From contig JAWUYA010000005.1 of assembly GCA_034111045.1 (NCBI GenBank), positions 50,505 to 114,504 of the forward strand: a DNA stretch of 64,000 nt. Reading direction: 5' to 3'. The translations under genes and the position numbers were made by a program. This document shows positions 25,988-35,180 of the stretch, one piece after another (position 1 is the first letter of the stretch; every line of letters starts with the position of its first letter). The notes beneath the pieces were generated by a model. It was not told the DNA's origin, made no database searches, and saw only the letters and a program-made list of their open reading frames with translations. The stretch is from JALJPB01 sp034111045 (GTDB lineage Bacteria; Pseudomonadota; Gammaproteobacteria; Enterobacterales; Alteromonadaceae).

Positions 25988-27808
25988 ATGTTAAGTTATA
26001 AAGCACCTATAATGGATATAAAGTTTTTATTTGAAGATGTCTTTGGGTATTACCCTCACTATGAAAAACACCCTGAATTTGCTGAAGCAACTCCTGATTT
26101 GGTTGATGCTATTTTTCAAGAATGTGCCAAATTTTGTGAAAATGAATTATTACCGCTCAATCAAAGTGGGGATAAAGAAGGGTGTAAGTTTGATGATGGT
26201 CAAGTTATCACGCCAAAAGGTTTTAAAGAAGCTTATCAGCAATATGTTGCGGGGGGCTGGCAAAGTCTTTCTCATCCAGTTGAGCATGGTGGGCAAGGGT
26301 TACCACCTTCATTAGGCATGGTGAAATCAGAAATGATGGGTACAGCTAACTGGTCATGGTCTATGTATCCTGGCTTAAGCCATGGTGCAATGAATACAGT
26401 TCAGACGCATGGTAGTGACGAACAAAAAGAGCTTTACCTTACTCGTTTAACAGAAGGTACCTGGACTGGCACTATGTGTTTAACTGAACCCCAATGTGGT
26501 ACAGACCTAGGTCAGGTTAAGACTAAAGCCGTACCTAATGGTGATGGAACGTATGATATTACCGGCACAAAAATTTTTATTTCAGCGGGTGAGCATGACT
26601 TAACTGATAATATTATTCATATCGTCCTTGCGCGCTTACCGGATGCTCCAGCAGGAACAAGAGGTATTTCATTATTTATAGTACCTAAAATTCAAGTCGA
26701 CCAACAAGGTAATTTAGGTGAGGGTAACAATGTAGTTTGTGGCTCTATCGAAGATAAAATGGGTATCAAAGCCTCTTCAACGGCGGTATTAAACTTCGAT
26801 AATGCTAAAGGTGTTCTTATTGGTCCTGAAAACAAAGGCCTTGAATGTATGTTCACTTTTATGAACACAGCTCGTGTAGGTACAGCCCTTCAAGGAATTT
26901 GCGCCTCAGAACTTGCTTATCAAAACTCCTTGTTATACGCCAAAGAGCGTTTATCGATGCGCGCCTTAACAGGTAAAAAATTCCCTGATAAAGTCGCAGA
27001 CCCTATTATTGTTCATCCTGATGTTCGTAAAATGTTAATGACACAAAAAGCGATTGCAGAAGGTGGCCGTGCAATGATCTATTACACCGCTAAAATTGTT
27101 GATGATATTGAAACAGCTAAAACAGACAAAGCACGTATCGAAGCGGATGATCGTTTAGGTTTTATTACCCCTATTTTAAAAGCCTTTTTAACTGAACTTG
27201 GCTGTGAAAGCGCCAGTCATGGCATGCAAATATTTGGTGGACATGGTTTTATTAAAGAGTGGGGTATGGAGCAAATTGTTCGTGATGTCCGTATATCAAC
27301 GTTATATGAAGGAACAACAGGTATTCAAGCGCTTGATTTATTAGGCCGAAAAATTATTTTAACCCGAGGTAAGTCTTTAAAGAACTTTACTAAAGAAATC
27401 TTAGTTTTCTGTAAAGAAAAAAGTATGATTTCAAGTAATCCACATAAACGCCAGATGAATAAATTTGTGTGGGCATTGAGTAAAAATGTTGTCAATTGGC
27501 AACAATACTCACTTCGTTTAGCTTTAAAAGCAAAAAAAGATCGTGATATTGTCGGTTCTGCATCGGTTGATTATTTAATGTACTCAGGTTATATCGTCAT
27601 GGGCTATTTCTGGGCACAAATGGCCCAAGCTGCTTATGATAAACTTGCAAGTGACGTTGAAAATCGAGATTTTTACCGGGCGAAAATTAAAACCGCAGAG
27701 TTTTATTTTGAACGTATGTTACCAAGAACTAAGTCTTTAGCAAAAACTATGATGGCTGATCCTAAAACGCTCATGCAATTAGACGAAGAGTTATTGTCAT
27801 TTTTATAA
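25988..27808 (+). CDS. Acyl-CoA dehydrogenase, DmdC-like long form
   Basis: FAD enzyme that introduces a 2,3-double bond into acyl-CoA thioesters. I start it at ATG 25988 (MLSYKAPIMD) because GGAG lies seven bases upstream and homologues, as I recall, begin near this point, giving 606 residues. Domains in order: helical N-terminal (about 40-160), middle beta domain with MCLTEPQCGTDLG near 160, C-terminal helical domain with the catalytic Glu of YEGTTGIQ (about 441), and an extra C-terminal Acyl-CoA_dh_C domain. This architecture is shared by 3-methylmercaptopropionyl-CoA dehydrogenases (DMSP breakdown) and fatty acid FadE-type enzymes; sequence alone does not separate them. No beta-oxidation partners are adjacent. 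Confidence 0.88.
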   Translation: MLSYKAPIMDIKFLFEDVFGYYPHYEKHPEFAEATPDLVDAIFQECAKFCENELLPLNQSGDKEGCKFDDGQVITPKGFKEAYQQYVAGGWQSLSHPVEHGGQGLPPSLGMVKSEMMGTANWSWSMYPGLSHGAMNTVQTHGSDEQKELYLTRLTEGTWTGTMCLTEPQCGTDLGQVKTKAVPNGDGTYDITGTKIFISAGEHDLTDNIIHIVLARLPDAPAGTRGISLFIVPKIQVDQQGNLGEGNNVVCGSIEDKMGIKASSTAVLNFDNAKGVLIGPENKGLECMFTFMNTARVGTALQGICASELAYQNSLLYAKERLSMRALTGKKFPDKVADPIIVHPDVRKMLMTQKAIAEGGRAMIYYTAKIVDDIETAKTDKARIEADDRLGFITPILKAFLTELGCESASHGMQIFGGHGFIKEWGMEQIVRDVRISTLYEGTTGIQALDLLGRKIILTRGKSLKNFTKEILVFCKEKSMISSNPHKRQMNKFVWALSKNVVNWQQYSLRLALKAKKDRDIVGSASVDYLMYSGYIVMGYFWAQMAQAAYDKLASDVENRDFYRAKIKTAEFYFERMLPRTKSLAKTMMADPKTLMQLDEELLSFL

Positions 27809-27839
27809 AGCAAATAGTATAAGTCGATTAACGCTAGCT

Positions 27840-27877
27840 AAAACCACAATGAATCATCTGATTTACTGTGGTTTTTT
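27840..27877 (+). terminator. Terminator of acyl-CoA dehydrogenase gene
   Basis: Stem AAAACCACA / TGTGGTTTT with an inner AATCA / TGATT helix, ending in six T. Confidence 0.8.
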
Positions 27878-27959
27878 ATCAATTAGTGTTTGATTAATAA
27901 TAATCGCTTGATGTAAGTGCAATGTCTGCCACAATAAGGTACTTGAAAGAAAATTTACC

Positions 27960-29357
27960 GTGGAAAACTCCTTGTCGAAAGAACAACCTTCTATTGCAGA
28001 TCGCAGCCTAATTAGCCTTACTTTGCCCATTTTTGTCGATTTATTCTTTATTTTTATGATCAGCGTCACGGATGCATGGTTTTTGAGCCAAATTTCAGAT
28101 AATGCCGCAGCAGCGGTTGGTGCAATGTTACCGATATTAGGCATAGGGTTTGCACTTTATAGTACTATTCAGCAAGCGGGTAGCAGTATTGCAACTCAGA
28201 AATTAGGCGCAAAAGACTACCAAAGTGTTGCAGGAACTTATGGCGTATTGATCCTGTTAATTTTGTTTTCAGGTCTTTGTATGACGGTTACTTTTGTCTC
28301 AGGTGCCGATATATTTCCAGCTATATTAGGGTTGACGGGCGAATTATCTTCAGTAGCGCAAACATACCTAACCACGTTAGGCATGGGAACTTGGATATTA
28401 GCGTTAAGATTTTCGGTAACCGGTATACTTGCTTCTCAAGGTAAAACCAACTGGAATATGTTTTCAACGGCGATAATGTCTGTAGCCAATATTTTGTTTA
28501 ATTATATTCTCATTGACGGAAAATTTGGCGCACCTGCTATGGGTGTTCAAGGTATAGCTACTGCCTCTGTGATTGCCTGGTCATTAAGTTTACTTTTTAG
28601 TTTATCAATTATTCTTTGGCATTTTAAAATCGAAATATACTTCCCTATCCATTGGAAACTCTTCAAAAGTTTTTGCCGTCCGATTCTTAAAATAGCCATA
28701 CCGTCAATTGTTGAACCATTATCATGGCAATTAACCCAACTGTTAATGACGACTATGGTCGTTATGATGGGAACGTTATCATTAGCGACTCGTATTTATA
28801 GTTTTAACTTATTGTTTATTGGAATCCTTTACGGATTTGCTATTAGTGGCGGTGTACAAATTAAGGTTGCTTTTTTAATCGGCGCCAATCGTTTTGATGA
28901 TGCGCAAAATGAACTGCTCAAAGGAATAAAAATTGGTGTGGTTGGTGTACTGATATTTATGACTATTTTAGTGTCTTACTCTCATTACTTTTATAGTTTT
29001 TTTACTGATAATAAAGAAATATGGGCATTGGGCAGTACGGTGTTATTAATTGGATTTATAGGTGAGTTAGGACGTCCATTCAACTTGATTGTTGGCGCAT
29101 CTCTTAGGGCTTGTGGTGATGCAAGATATACCTCAATTATTGGATTTATTAGTATGTGGTTTATTGCTGTACCTTTGGCTTGGTATTTTGGTCTTCACTT
29201 AGCATGGGGGCTTGTTGGGGTTTGGTTCGCGGCTAGCATTGATGAAGTCTTTCGAGGTATGAGTAATATGCACAGGTGGAATACTAAAAAGTGGCAGTCT
29301 AAAGGTTTATACGCTGAAGCGAATAAAAAGCGTCTGAATTTTAATAACAAGTTTTGA
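27960..29357 (+). CDS. Second MATE-family efflux protein
   Basis: A 465-residue membrane protein with about twelve hydrophobic segments and MATE layout: SLISLTLPIFVDLFF first helix region, TDAWFLS (Asp near 35) and a second-half LRACGDARYTS (around 380) corresponding to the family RxxGD signature. The start is GTG with a poor ribosome binding site (GAAAGA); TTG four codons later is the alternative. It is separated from the dehydrogenase by a terminator and from downstream genes by a long gap, so it is probably transcribed alone. Substrate unknown. Confidence 0.88.
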   Translation: MENSLSKEQPSIADRSLISLTLPIFVDLFFIFMISVTDAWFLSQISDNAAAAVGAMLPILGIGFALYSTIQQAGSSIATQKLGAKDYQSVAGTYGVLILLILFSGLCMTVTFVSGADIFPAILGLTGELSSVAQTYLTTLGMGTWILALRFSVTGILASQGKTNWNMFSTAIMSVANILFNYILIDGKFGAPAMGVQGIATASVIAWSLSLLFSLSIILWHFKIEIYFPIHWKLFKSFCRPILKIAIPSIVEPLSWQLTQLLMTTMVVMMGTLSLATRIYSFNLLFIGILYGFAISGGVQIKVAFLIGANRFDDAQNELLKGIKIGVVGVLIFMTILVSYSHYFYSFFTDNKEIWALGSTVLLIGFIGELGRPFNLIVGASLRACGDARYTSIIGFISMWFIAVPLAWYFGLHLAWGLVGVWFAASIDEVFRGMSNMHRWNTKKWQSKGLYAEANKKRLNFNNKF

Positions 29358-29434
29358 TAATGATCCACACAGTATAACCATTATGCCCTAGTGTCTTTAA
29401 AGCAATTTAAACGCCCACAATAAGTAATAAAAAT

Positions 29435-29476
29435 AAATGCCTTAGTACGAAGCTGAATCGTCGTATTAAGGCATTT
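29435..29476. repeat. Inverted repeat downstream of second MATE gene
   Basis: Arms AAATGCCTTA and TAAGGCATTT separated by about 22 bases that hold a further partial TACGA / TCGT pairing. No T-run follows on either strand, so a terminator role is uncertain. Confidence 0.6.
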
Positions 29477-29516
29477 AAGACTCCATCAGTTGAATTGGCA
29501 ATGGTTAAATATGAGG

Positions 29517-29853
29517 TTATTCATTGGGTGAAACCGAGGCTTTTCTAAAGTTAAAGCCAAGATGATTTTTAAATGGACGGCTGAGACCGAGATAAAAAAG
29601 AAAACCTAACGAAGTAAAGTTCAGGAGAAGATATAAAGTCCATTCATTTAAAGGTAGTGAAAAATGCTCACTGCACTAATAACAAAGTCTAATTAAAGTT
29701 ACAGCGTAACTCAGATGAGGTTCGTATTGATATAAACCGTAAAAGTAAAAAATAATAAGGAGGTAACGGCATAAATAAAAATACCAGCAAGAGATGTTTT
29801 TGTAGAACCATGCCTATTCTATGTTGAGTAATAATTTTAGTTTTTTTTGTCAT
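29517..29853 (-). pseudogene. Possible frameshifted small membrane-protein gene
   Basis: On the minus strand, three consecutive open pieces in different frames read like one protein. They are an MTKKTKIITQHRIG start at 29853, then SLAGIFIYAVTSLLFFTFTVY, then LNEWTLYLLLNFTSLGF and FYLGLSRPFKNHLGFNF, ending at 29517. Two strongly hydrophobic segments with a basic N terminus suggest a small inner-membrane protein. I do not recognise the family. Chance cannot be excluded because each piece is short. Confidence 0.35.
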
Positions 29854-29937
29854 TGCTTGCCAATTACTTAAATTAATTATTCATCTTACAAGGTGTTAAG
29901 TAACTCGTATATTAATGCTTCTGTACTAATTATTTAA

Positions 29938-30789
29938 TTATTCAGCAATCAATTGATTAACAGAATAGCTAGAGGTGTGGTCCCCTAACTTAGTGTGTAA
30001 ATAGGGTAGTATGTCAGATAATTGTTCGGCTAATTGCCAAGGAGGGTTAATTATAAATAAACCTGTACCTGTCATGCCATATTCATCGGTATCTTCGGTT
30101 AAACAAAACTCTACTTGTAATAAATTTTTCACTTCACTTGTCTGAAACAGATTTTTCATTTGAGTCACCAATTGACGTTTAACCACAGGATACCAAAGAA
30201 TATAAGTGCCAGAGCTAAATTTTTTGTAGCTTTTAATCAGGGTTTCAACGGCTTTTGAATAATCTTCTTTAATCTCGTAGGGGGGATCAATTAAGACCAG
30301 AGCACGTCTACTTGGTGGCGGTAATAAGCTAAGGACACCTTGGTATCCATCAGATTGTTTTATAAAACATTTTTTCCAGTGCTGACAAAAGTTGGTTAAA
30401 TGATCAATATCGGTAGGATGGAGTTCAAATAAGTGACTGCTGTCTTGCCTGCGCATAAACGCCTTAGCTATACCGGGAGAGCCGGGGTATAAATTAAGCT
30501 CAGCCCCTAAATTAAGTCGCTTCACTAATTCGATATACTCAATTAAAGACTCTGGAATATCACTGTTTATAGCATCACTATCAATAAGTTTAGCAATACC
30601 CTCTTTATATTCCCCCGTCTTTTGTGCATATTCATCCGTTAACTGATACATACCTGCGCCAGAATGGCTATCAACATACAAAAAACTTTTGTCTTTCCTG
30701 CTCATATATTCAAGTACAAGGGTTAATACACTATGTTTTAAAACATCAGCGAAATTTCCAGCATGAAAAGCGTGACGGTAACTAAGCAA
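29938..30789 (-). CDS. rlmJ: 23S rRNA (adenine(2030)-N6)-methyltransferase
   Basis: Methylates A2030 of 23S rRNA using S-adenosylmethionine. The 283 residues match E. coli RlmJ (280). The N terminus MLSYRHAFHAGNFADVLKH is almost the family signature and includes the catalytically important His/Asn region. DSHSGAGMY near 41-49 is the SAM site, and LIDPPYEIKEDY (about 170) is the N6-adenine methyltransferase DPPY motif. It is monocistronic or the end of the minus-strand ygiQ-ybiT group, 105 bases from ybiT. Confidence 0.96.
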   Translation of the reverse strand: MLSYRHAFHAGNFADVLKHSVLTLVLEYMSRKDKSFLYVDSHSGAGMYQLTDEYAQKTGEYKEGIAKLIDSDAINSDIPESLIEYIELVKRLNLGAELNLYPGSPGIAKAFMRRQDSSHLFELHPTDIDHLTNFCQHWKKCFIKQSDGYQGVLSLLPPPSRRALVLIDPPYEIKEDYSKAVETLIKSYKKFSSGTYILWYPVVKRQLVTQMKNLFQTSEVKNLLQVEFCLTEDTDEYGMTGTGLFIINPPWQLAEQLSDILPYLHTKLGDHTSSYSVNQLIAE

Positions 30790-30894
30790 AATAGGTCCTT
30801 AATAAAAAGTTCATTGTCGGTTTTTTAGGTGTTTGAGGGATAAGATTCACCAGCTTCGATTTTAAAAGAAGCTGATGGTAAAGGTATAATTGTG

Positions 30895-32487
30895 CTAGAT
30901 TTGGCTTGCTAGGTATTCATCGTAAGTACCAGCAAAGTCAATAAAACCGGTTTTAGTTAGTTCAATAATACGAGTAGCAATACTTGAAACAAATTCACGG
31001 TCATGACTAACAAAAAGCAAGGTTCCTTCGTATTGCTCTAATGCCATGTTTAATGACTCTATGGATTCCATATCCATGTGGTTGGTTGGTTCATCCATCA
31101 CTAATATGTTTGGATTTTGCATCATCAGCTTACCGAATAACATTCGACCTTTTTCACCACCTGAGAGGATCTTAACTGATTTGTTTATATCATCAGCAGA
31201 GAATAGCAATCGTCCTAGATAACCACGTACCGCTTGTTCGTCATCTGCGGGTTGACGCCATTGACTCATCCAATCAAATAAGGTCATATCGTTTTCAAAT
31301 TCGTATTCGTGATCTTGAGCGTAATAACCAATATTGACATTTTCAGACCAGGTATACTCACCTGATGTTGGCTCATAACCTACTTCGTTCATTAAGGTAC
31401 GCAATAGAGTAGTTTTGCCAATACCATTTTCACCAATAATCGCAATTCGCTCGCCGACCTCAGCTAATGCTGAAAGATCTTTAAGGATGTGAGCCTCGCC
31501 AAAACTCTTATTTAATTGCTCTAATACTAAAGCATTACGAAAAAGTTTTTTCTCTTGCGTAAAACGAATAAAGGGGTTGGTACGACTTGAGGCTTTTACT
31601 TCTTCCAGCTGAATTTTATCTATACGTTTAGCTCTACTTGTTGCCTGTTTTGCTTTTGAGGCATTAGCCGAGAAGCGAGCAACAAAGGCTTGTAATTCAC
31701 CTATTTGAGATTTTTTCTTAGCATTATCAGACAATAGTCGTGCGCGGGCTTGCATTGCTGCCAGCATATATTCATCATAGTTACCGGTGAAAACACGAAG
31801 TTCGCCATAATCTAAATCGGCCATATGAGTACACACACTATTCAAGAAATGTCGGTCATGCGAAATGATAATCATGGTTGAGTCACGTGCATTTAACGTT
31901 TCTTCAAGCCATTGAATAGTATGAATATCTAAGTTGTTGGTTGGTTCATCAAGTAATAAAATATCAGGGTCTGAAAATAACGCTTGAGCAAGAAGAATAC
32001 GCAGTTTAAACCCCGGAGCTATTTCACTCATCAAGCCATAATGTTGATCGACACCAATGCCAACCCCCATTAATAATTCACCAGCACGAGATTCTGCACT
32101 GTAACCATCCATTTCAGCATATTCAGACTCTAAATCACCCACTTTCATGCCATCAGCTTCACTCATTTCTGGTAAGGCATAAATGCTGTCACGTTCCTCT
32201 TTAACAGCCCATAATTCGGTATGGCCCATAATTACGGTATCAATCACAGAGTTCCCTTCAAAAGCGAATTGATCTTGACGTAATTTACCTAAGCGTTCAC
32301 CCGTATCAAGGCTAACATTACCTGAGGTTTGTTCTAAATCACCCCCTAATATCTTCATTAGAGTCGATTTACCACAACCATTAGCACCGATTAAACCGTA
32401 ACGGTTACCACCACCAAATTTTTGTGAGATGTTTTCAAAAAGCGGCTTAGCGCCAAATTGTTGGGTTATATTATTCGCTGTTAACAA
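30895..32487 (-). CDS. ybiT: ABC-F family ATPase YbiT
   Basis: Soluble ribosome-associated ATPase with two ABC domains and no membrane domain. Its 530 residues follow E. coli YbiT very closely from the N terminus (FGAKPLFENIS, NRYGLIGANG). Walker A motifs are GANGCGKST (34-42) and GENGIGKTT (second domain). Signature and Walker B regions include LLLDEPTNNLD and LSGGEKGRM with VMDEPTNHMD. The linker between domains (about 240-310, basic, ANASKAKQATSRAKR) is the P-site tRNA-interaction motif. The role is translation-factor-like rescue or tuning by family; exact trigger unknown. It lies 36 bases after ygiQ on the same strand, likely co-transcribed. Confidence 0.95.
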   Translation of the reverse strand: MLTANNITQQFGAKPLFENISQKFGGGNRYGLIGANGCGKSTLMKILGGDLEQTSGNVSLDTGERLGKLRQDQFAFEGNSVIDTVIMGHTELWAVKEERDSIYALPEMSEADGMKVGDLESEYAEMDGYSAESRAGELLMGVGIGVDQHYGLMSEIAPGFKLRILLAQALFSDPDILLLDEPTNNLDIHTIQWLEETLNARDSTMIIISHDRHFLNSVCTHMADLDYGELRVFTGNYDEYMLAAMQARARLLSDNAKKKSQIGELQAFVARFSANASKAKQATSRAKRIDKIQLEEVKASSRTNPFIRFTQEKKLFRNALVLEQLNKSFGEAHILKDLSALAEVGERIAIIGENGIGKTTLLRTLMNEVGYEPTSGEYTWSENVNIGYYAQDHEYEFENDMTLFDWMSQWRQPADDEQAVRGYLGRLLFSADDINKSVKILSGGEKGRMLFGKLMMQNPNILVMDEPTNHMDMESIESLNMALEQYEGTLLFVSHDREFVSSIATRIIELTKTGFIDFAGTYDEYLASQI

Positions 32488-32523
32488 GGTAGTATCCTAT
32501 CTTTTTATTCTGTTGTCGTTAGC

Positions 32524-34851
32524 CTATTTAGGCTTGCGGCTGGTAAATTGGTCGTCGCTAAAACGGGTTAATCCTTTTTTATGTTCTGGTGTCGCTTTAC
32601 TCTTTTGAGTCCGTTGCCATAATTTGTTATGTGCATTTTTTTTATCAGTAGTCTGCTGCCCTGGACTTGTTTTGTTACCCAAAGCATTATTTTTCCCTTT
32701 ACCATTTTTTTTGTAGTGTTGAGCCTCTTTTTCACTACGTGTTTCTCTAGGTACTAAACAAGTAGGGGCAGAGCCAATAAGTTTAGTTAACCCTAATTTT
32801 GTTAATGACTCACGAATAATTGGCCAATTGTGTGGATCATGATAACGCAATATCGCTTTGTGCAATCGCCGCTGTATAGTGCCTTTAGGGACAGTTATCT
32901 TGCCACTTTCTTTCGCTAAATTTTTACTGGTGACATTTCTAAGCGAATTTAACTCGGTATGGTAAAGCGTAGTCGCATTTGCCAGGGGTGAGGGGTAAAA
33001 ATTTTGCACTTGATCTAACTTGAAATCATTTTCTTTGAGCCAAAGCGCAAGATTGACCATGTCTCTGTCAGTTGTCCCTGGATGAGCAGAGATAAAGTAA
33101 GGAATTAAATACTGTTTTTTACCGGCAAGTTTTGAGTAATGATCAAACATTTCTTTAAATTTATCATAACTGCCCATACCGGGTTTCATCATATTATTTA
33201 ATGGCCCTTCTTCAGTATGCTCTGGTGCAATTTTTAAATAACCACCGACATGATGAGTTGCCAGCTCTTTGATGTATTCTGGATCTTGTATTGCTAAGTC
33301 GTAACGTACCCCTGAGGCAATTAATACTTTCTTGATGCCTCTTACACTCCTCGCTTTTCTATAGAGCTCAATTGTTGGGGTATGATCGGTATCTAAATGT
33401 CCACATATGGTTGGCCAGACACAAGAGGGTTTACGACAAGTAGCTTCAGCTTTTTCGCTTTTACAATTGAGCTGATACATGTTGGCTGTAGGGCCTCCTA
33501 AATCTGAAATTATTCCTGTAAAACCTGGAACTTTATCTCGAATATCCTCAATTTCTTTAATAATAGACTCTTGCGATCGTGATTGAATAATACGACCTTC
33601 ATGTTCTGTTATCGAACAAAAAGTACAACCGCCAAAACAACCACGCATAATATTGACTGACGTTTTGATCATGTCATAAGCGGGAATTTTTGCATCTCCA
33701 TAGCTTGGGTGAGGTACTCGTTTATATGGTAAGCCAAAAACACCATCCATCTCATCTTGAGAAAGTGGTTTAGCGGGTGGGTTTAACCAAATAATTCGGC
33801 TACCATGACTTTGTACCAATGGTTTAGCTGACGTCGGGTTCACTTCTTGATGAAAAATACGAGAAGCGTGAGCGTAGAGAACTTTATTACTTTTTACTTG
33901 CTCAAAGGTTGGTAAATTTATATAGGTGGTTTCCCATGGTTTAGCTTTGTCATCCCATGATTTATTTTTTTGATAAGTTGGGCGATAATCAGCAATTTGT
34001 ATAGCTTGAGCTGTTTTGGTTATATCGAGTGTACCACTGGACTCTTCATTGATTTTATTTTCTTTAGCGCTATCACACGAGCTTTCATTTATTTCTTGAT
34101 AAGGACTTGGAATCGGCTCAATTTTACCTGGACGGTCAATATCCCTTGAGTCAATACCTTTCCAACCCGGTAACGCCTGTTGAGCTAAAAACGCACTACC
34201 ACGGACATCGGTAATCAATTTAACTTCTTCACCGTTAGCAATACGGTGAGCAATCTCTATCAATGGACGTTCAGCATTGCCGTAAACAAGTAAATCTGCT
34301 TTGGAGTCGAATAATACCGATTGTCGTACTTTATCCGACCAATAATCATAATGGGCAATTCGGCGCAAGCTTGCCTCGATACCGCCTATAATAACGGGCA
34401 CACCTTTAAACGCTTCTTTACATTTTTGGGTGTAAGCGGTAACCGCACGGTCAGGGCGTTTACCCCCTTCATCATTTGGCGTATAAGCATCATCATGACG
34501 CATTCTTCGTTCAGCTGTATAACGATTAATCATTGAGTCCATATTGCCTGCGGTAACACCAAAAAATAAATTGGGTTTACCTAATTGCATAAAGGCGTCT
34601 TTAGATTTCCAATCGGGTTGCGCAATAATACCAACGCGAAAGCCTTGTGACTCGAGCATACGACCAATAATTGCCATGCCAAAACTCGGGTGATCGACAT
34701 AAGCGTCACCGGTAACTATGATTATGTCACAGCTATCCCAGCCTAATACGTCCATTTCTTTTCTAGACATAGGTAAGAATGGTGCGGGACCAAAACATTC
34801 CGCCCAATATTTAGGGTAGTCGAATAACTGAGTTTGTTGAGCTGTGAGCAT
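32524..34851 (-). CDS. ygiQ: Radical SAM protein YgiQ (UPF0313)
   Basis: A 775-residue radical SAM enzyme of unresolved reaction. The [4Fe-4S] motif GCFGGCTFCSITEHEGR sits near residue 400, followed by the family DLGGPTANMY stretch. A cobalamin-binding-like N-terminal domain (about 1-200, with FGMAIIGRMLESQGFRVGI) precedes it. A lysine/glycine-rich, low-complexity C-terminal tail of roughly 60 residues (QHYKKNGKGKNNALGNK) is poorly conserved. The length is slightly above E. coli YgiQ (739). It is the first gene of a minus-strand group with ybiT. Confidence 0.95.
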   Translation of the reverse strand: MLTAQQTQLFDYPKYWAECFGPAPFLPMSRKEMDVLGWDSCDIIIVTGDAYVDHPSFGMAIIGRMLESQGFRVGIIAQPDWKSKDAFMQLGKPNLFFGVTAGNMDSMINRYTAERRMRHDDAYTPNDEGGKRPDRAVTAYTQKCKEAFKGVPVIIGGIEASLRRIAHYDYWSDKVRQSVLFDSKADLLVYGNAERPLIEIAHRIANGEEVKLITDVRGSAFLAQQALPGWKGIDSRDIDRPGKIEPIPSPYQEINESSCDSAKENKINEESSGTLDITKTAQAIQIADYRPTYQKNKSWDDKAKPWETTYINLPTFEQVKSNKVLYAHASRIFHQEVNPTSAKPLVQSHGSRIIWLNPPAKPLSQDEMDGVFGLPYKRVPHPSYGDAKIPAYDMIKTSVNIMRGCFGGCTFCSITEHEGRIIQSRSQESIIKEIEDIRDKVPGFTGIISDLGGPTANMYQLNCKSEKAEATCRKPSCVWPTICGHLDTDHTPTIELYRKARSVRGIKKVLIASGVRYDLAIQDPEYIKELATHHVGGYLKIAPEHTEEGPLNNMMKPGMGSYDKFKEMFDHYSKLAGKKQYLIPYFISAHPGTTDRDMVNLALWLKENDFKLDQVQNFYPSPLANATTLYHTELNSLRNVTSKNLAKESGKITVPKGTIQRRLHKAILRYHDPHNWPIIRESLTKLGLTKLIGSAPTCLVPRETRSEKEAQHYKKNGKGKNNALGNKTSPGQQTTDKKNAHNKLWQRTQKSKATPEHKKGLTRFSDDQFTSRKPK

Positions 34852-35180
34852 CTGGTTTCCTGAGCAATTGTGTTAAGGCTTTTGTTAAGGCTTTAATAAT
34901 ACTTAAAGTTTTTAGTTAACAAGCACTGATTACTGATTACAATGAACTGATTAATTTTAATTTACAAAACTGGCGCGCGATCATACCAAAAATCACGCCA
35001 ATAGTCGCATAATTCATACCTTATTTTAATTTTAAACATTTAAACTCAGAGCGTATGAGTTAGCGTTGACATACTTTCGATATTTACTTACCTCACAGAT
35101 TTTGCTTTAATCGATGCCAATTAAATAGCGTGTGAAGTAAGCATTAGACCTTTACTTTATAAACACCATTGAGGTTTGAA
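34852..35180. other. Divergent spacer between ygiQ and DUF885 gene
   Basis: About 330 bases. A 12-base direct repeat (TGTTAAGGCTTT twice, 34871-34894) lies just upstream of ygiQ. No gene or structured RNA seen. It must hold promoters for both divergent genes. Confidence 0.45.
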
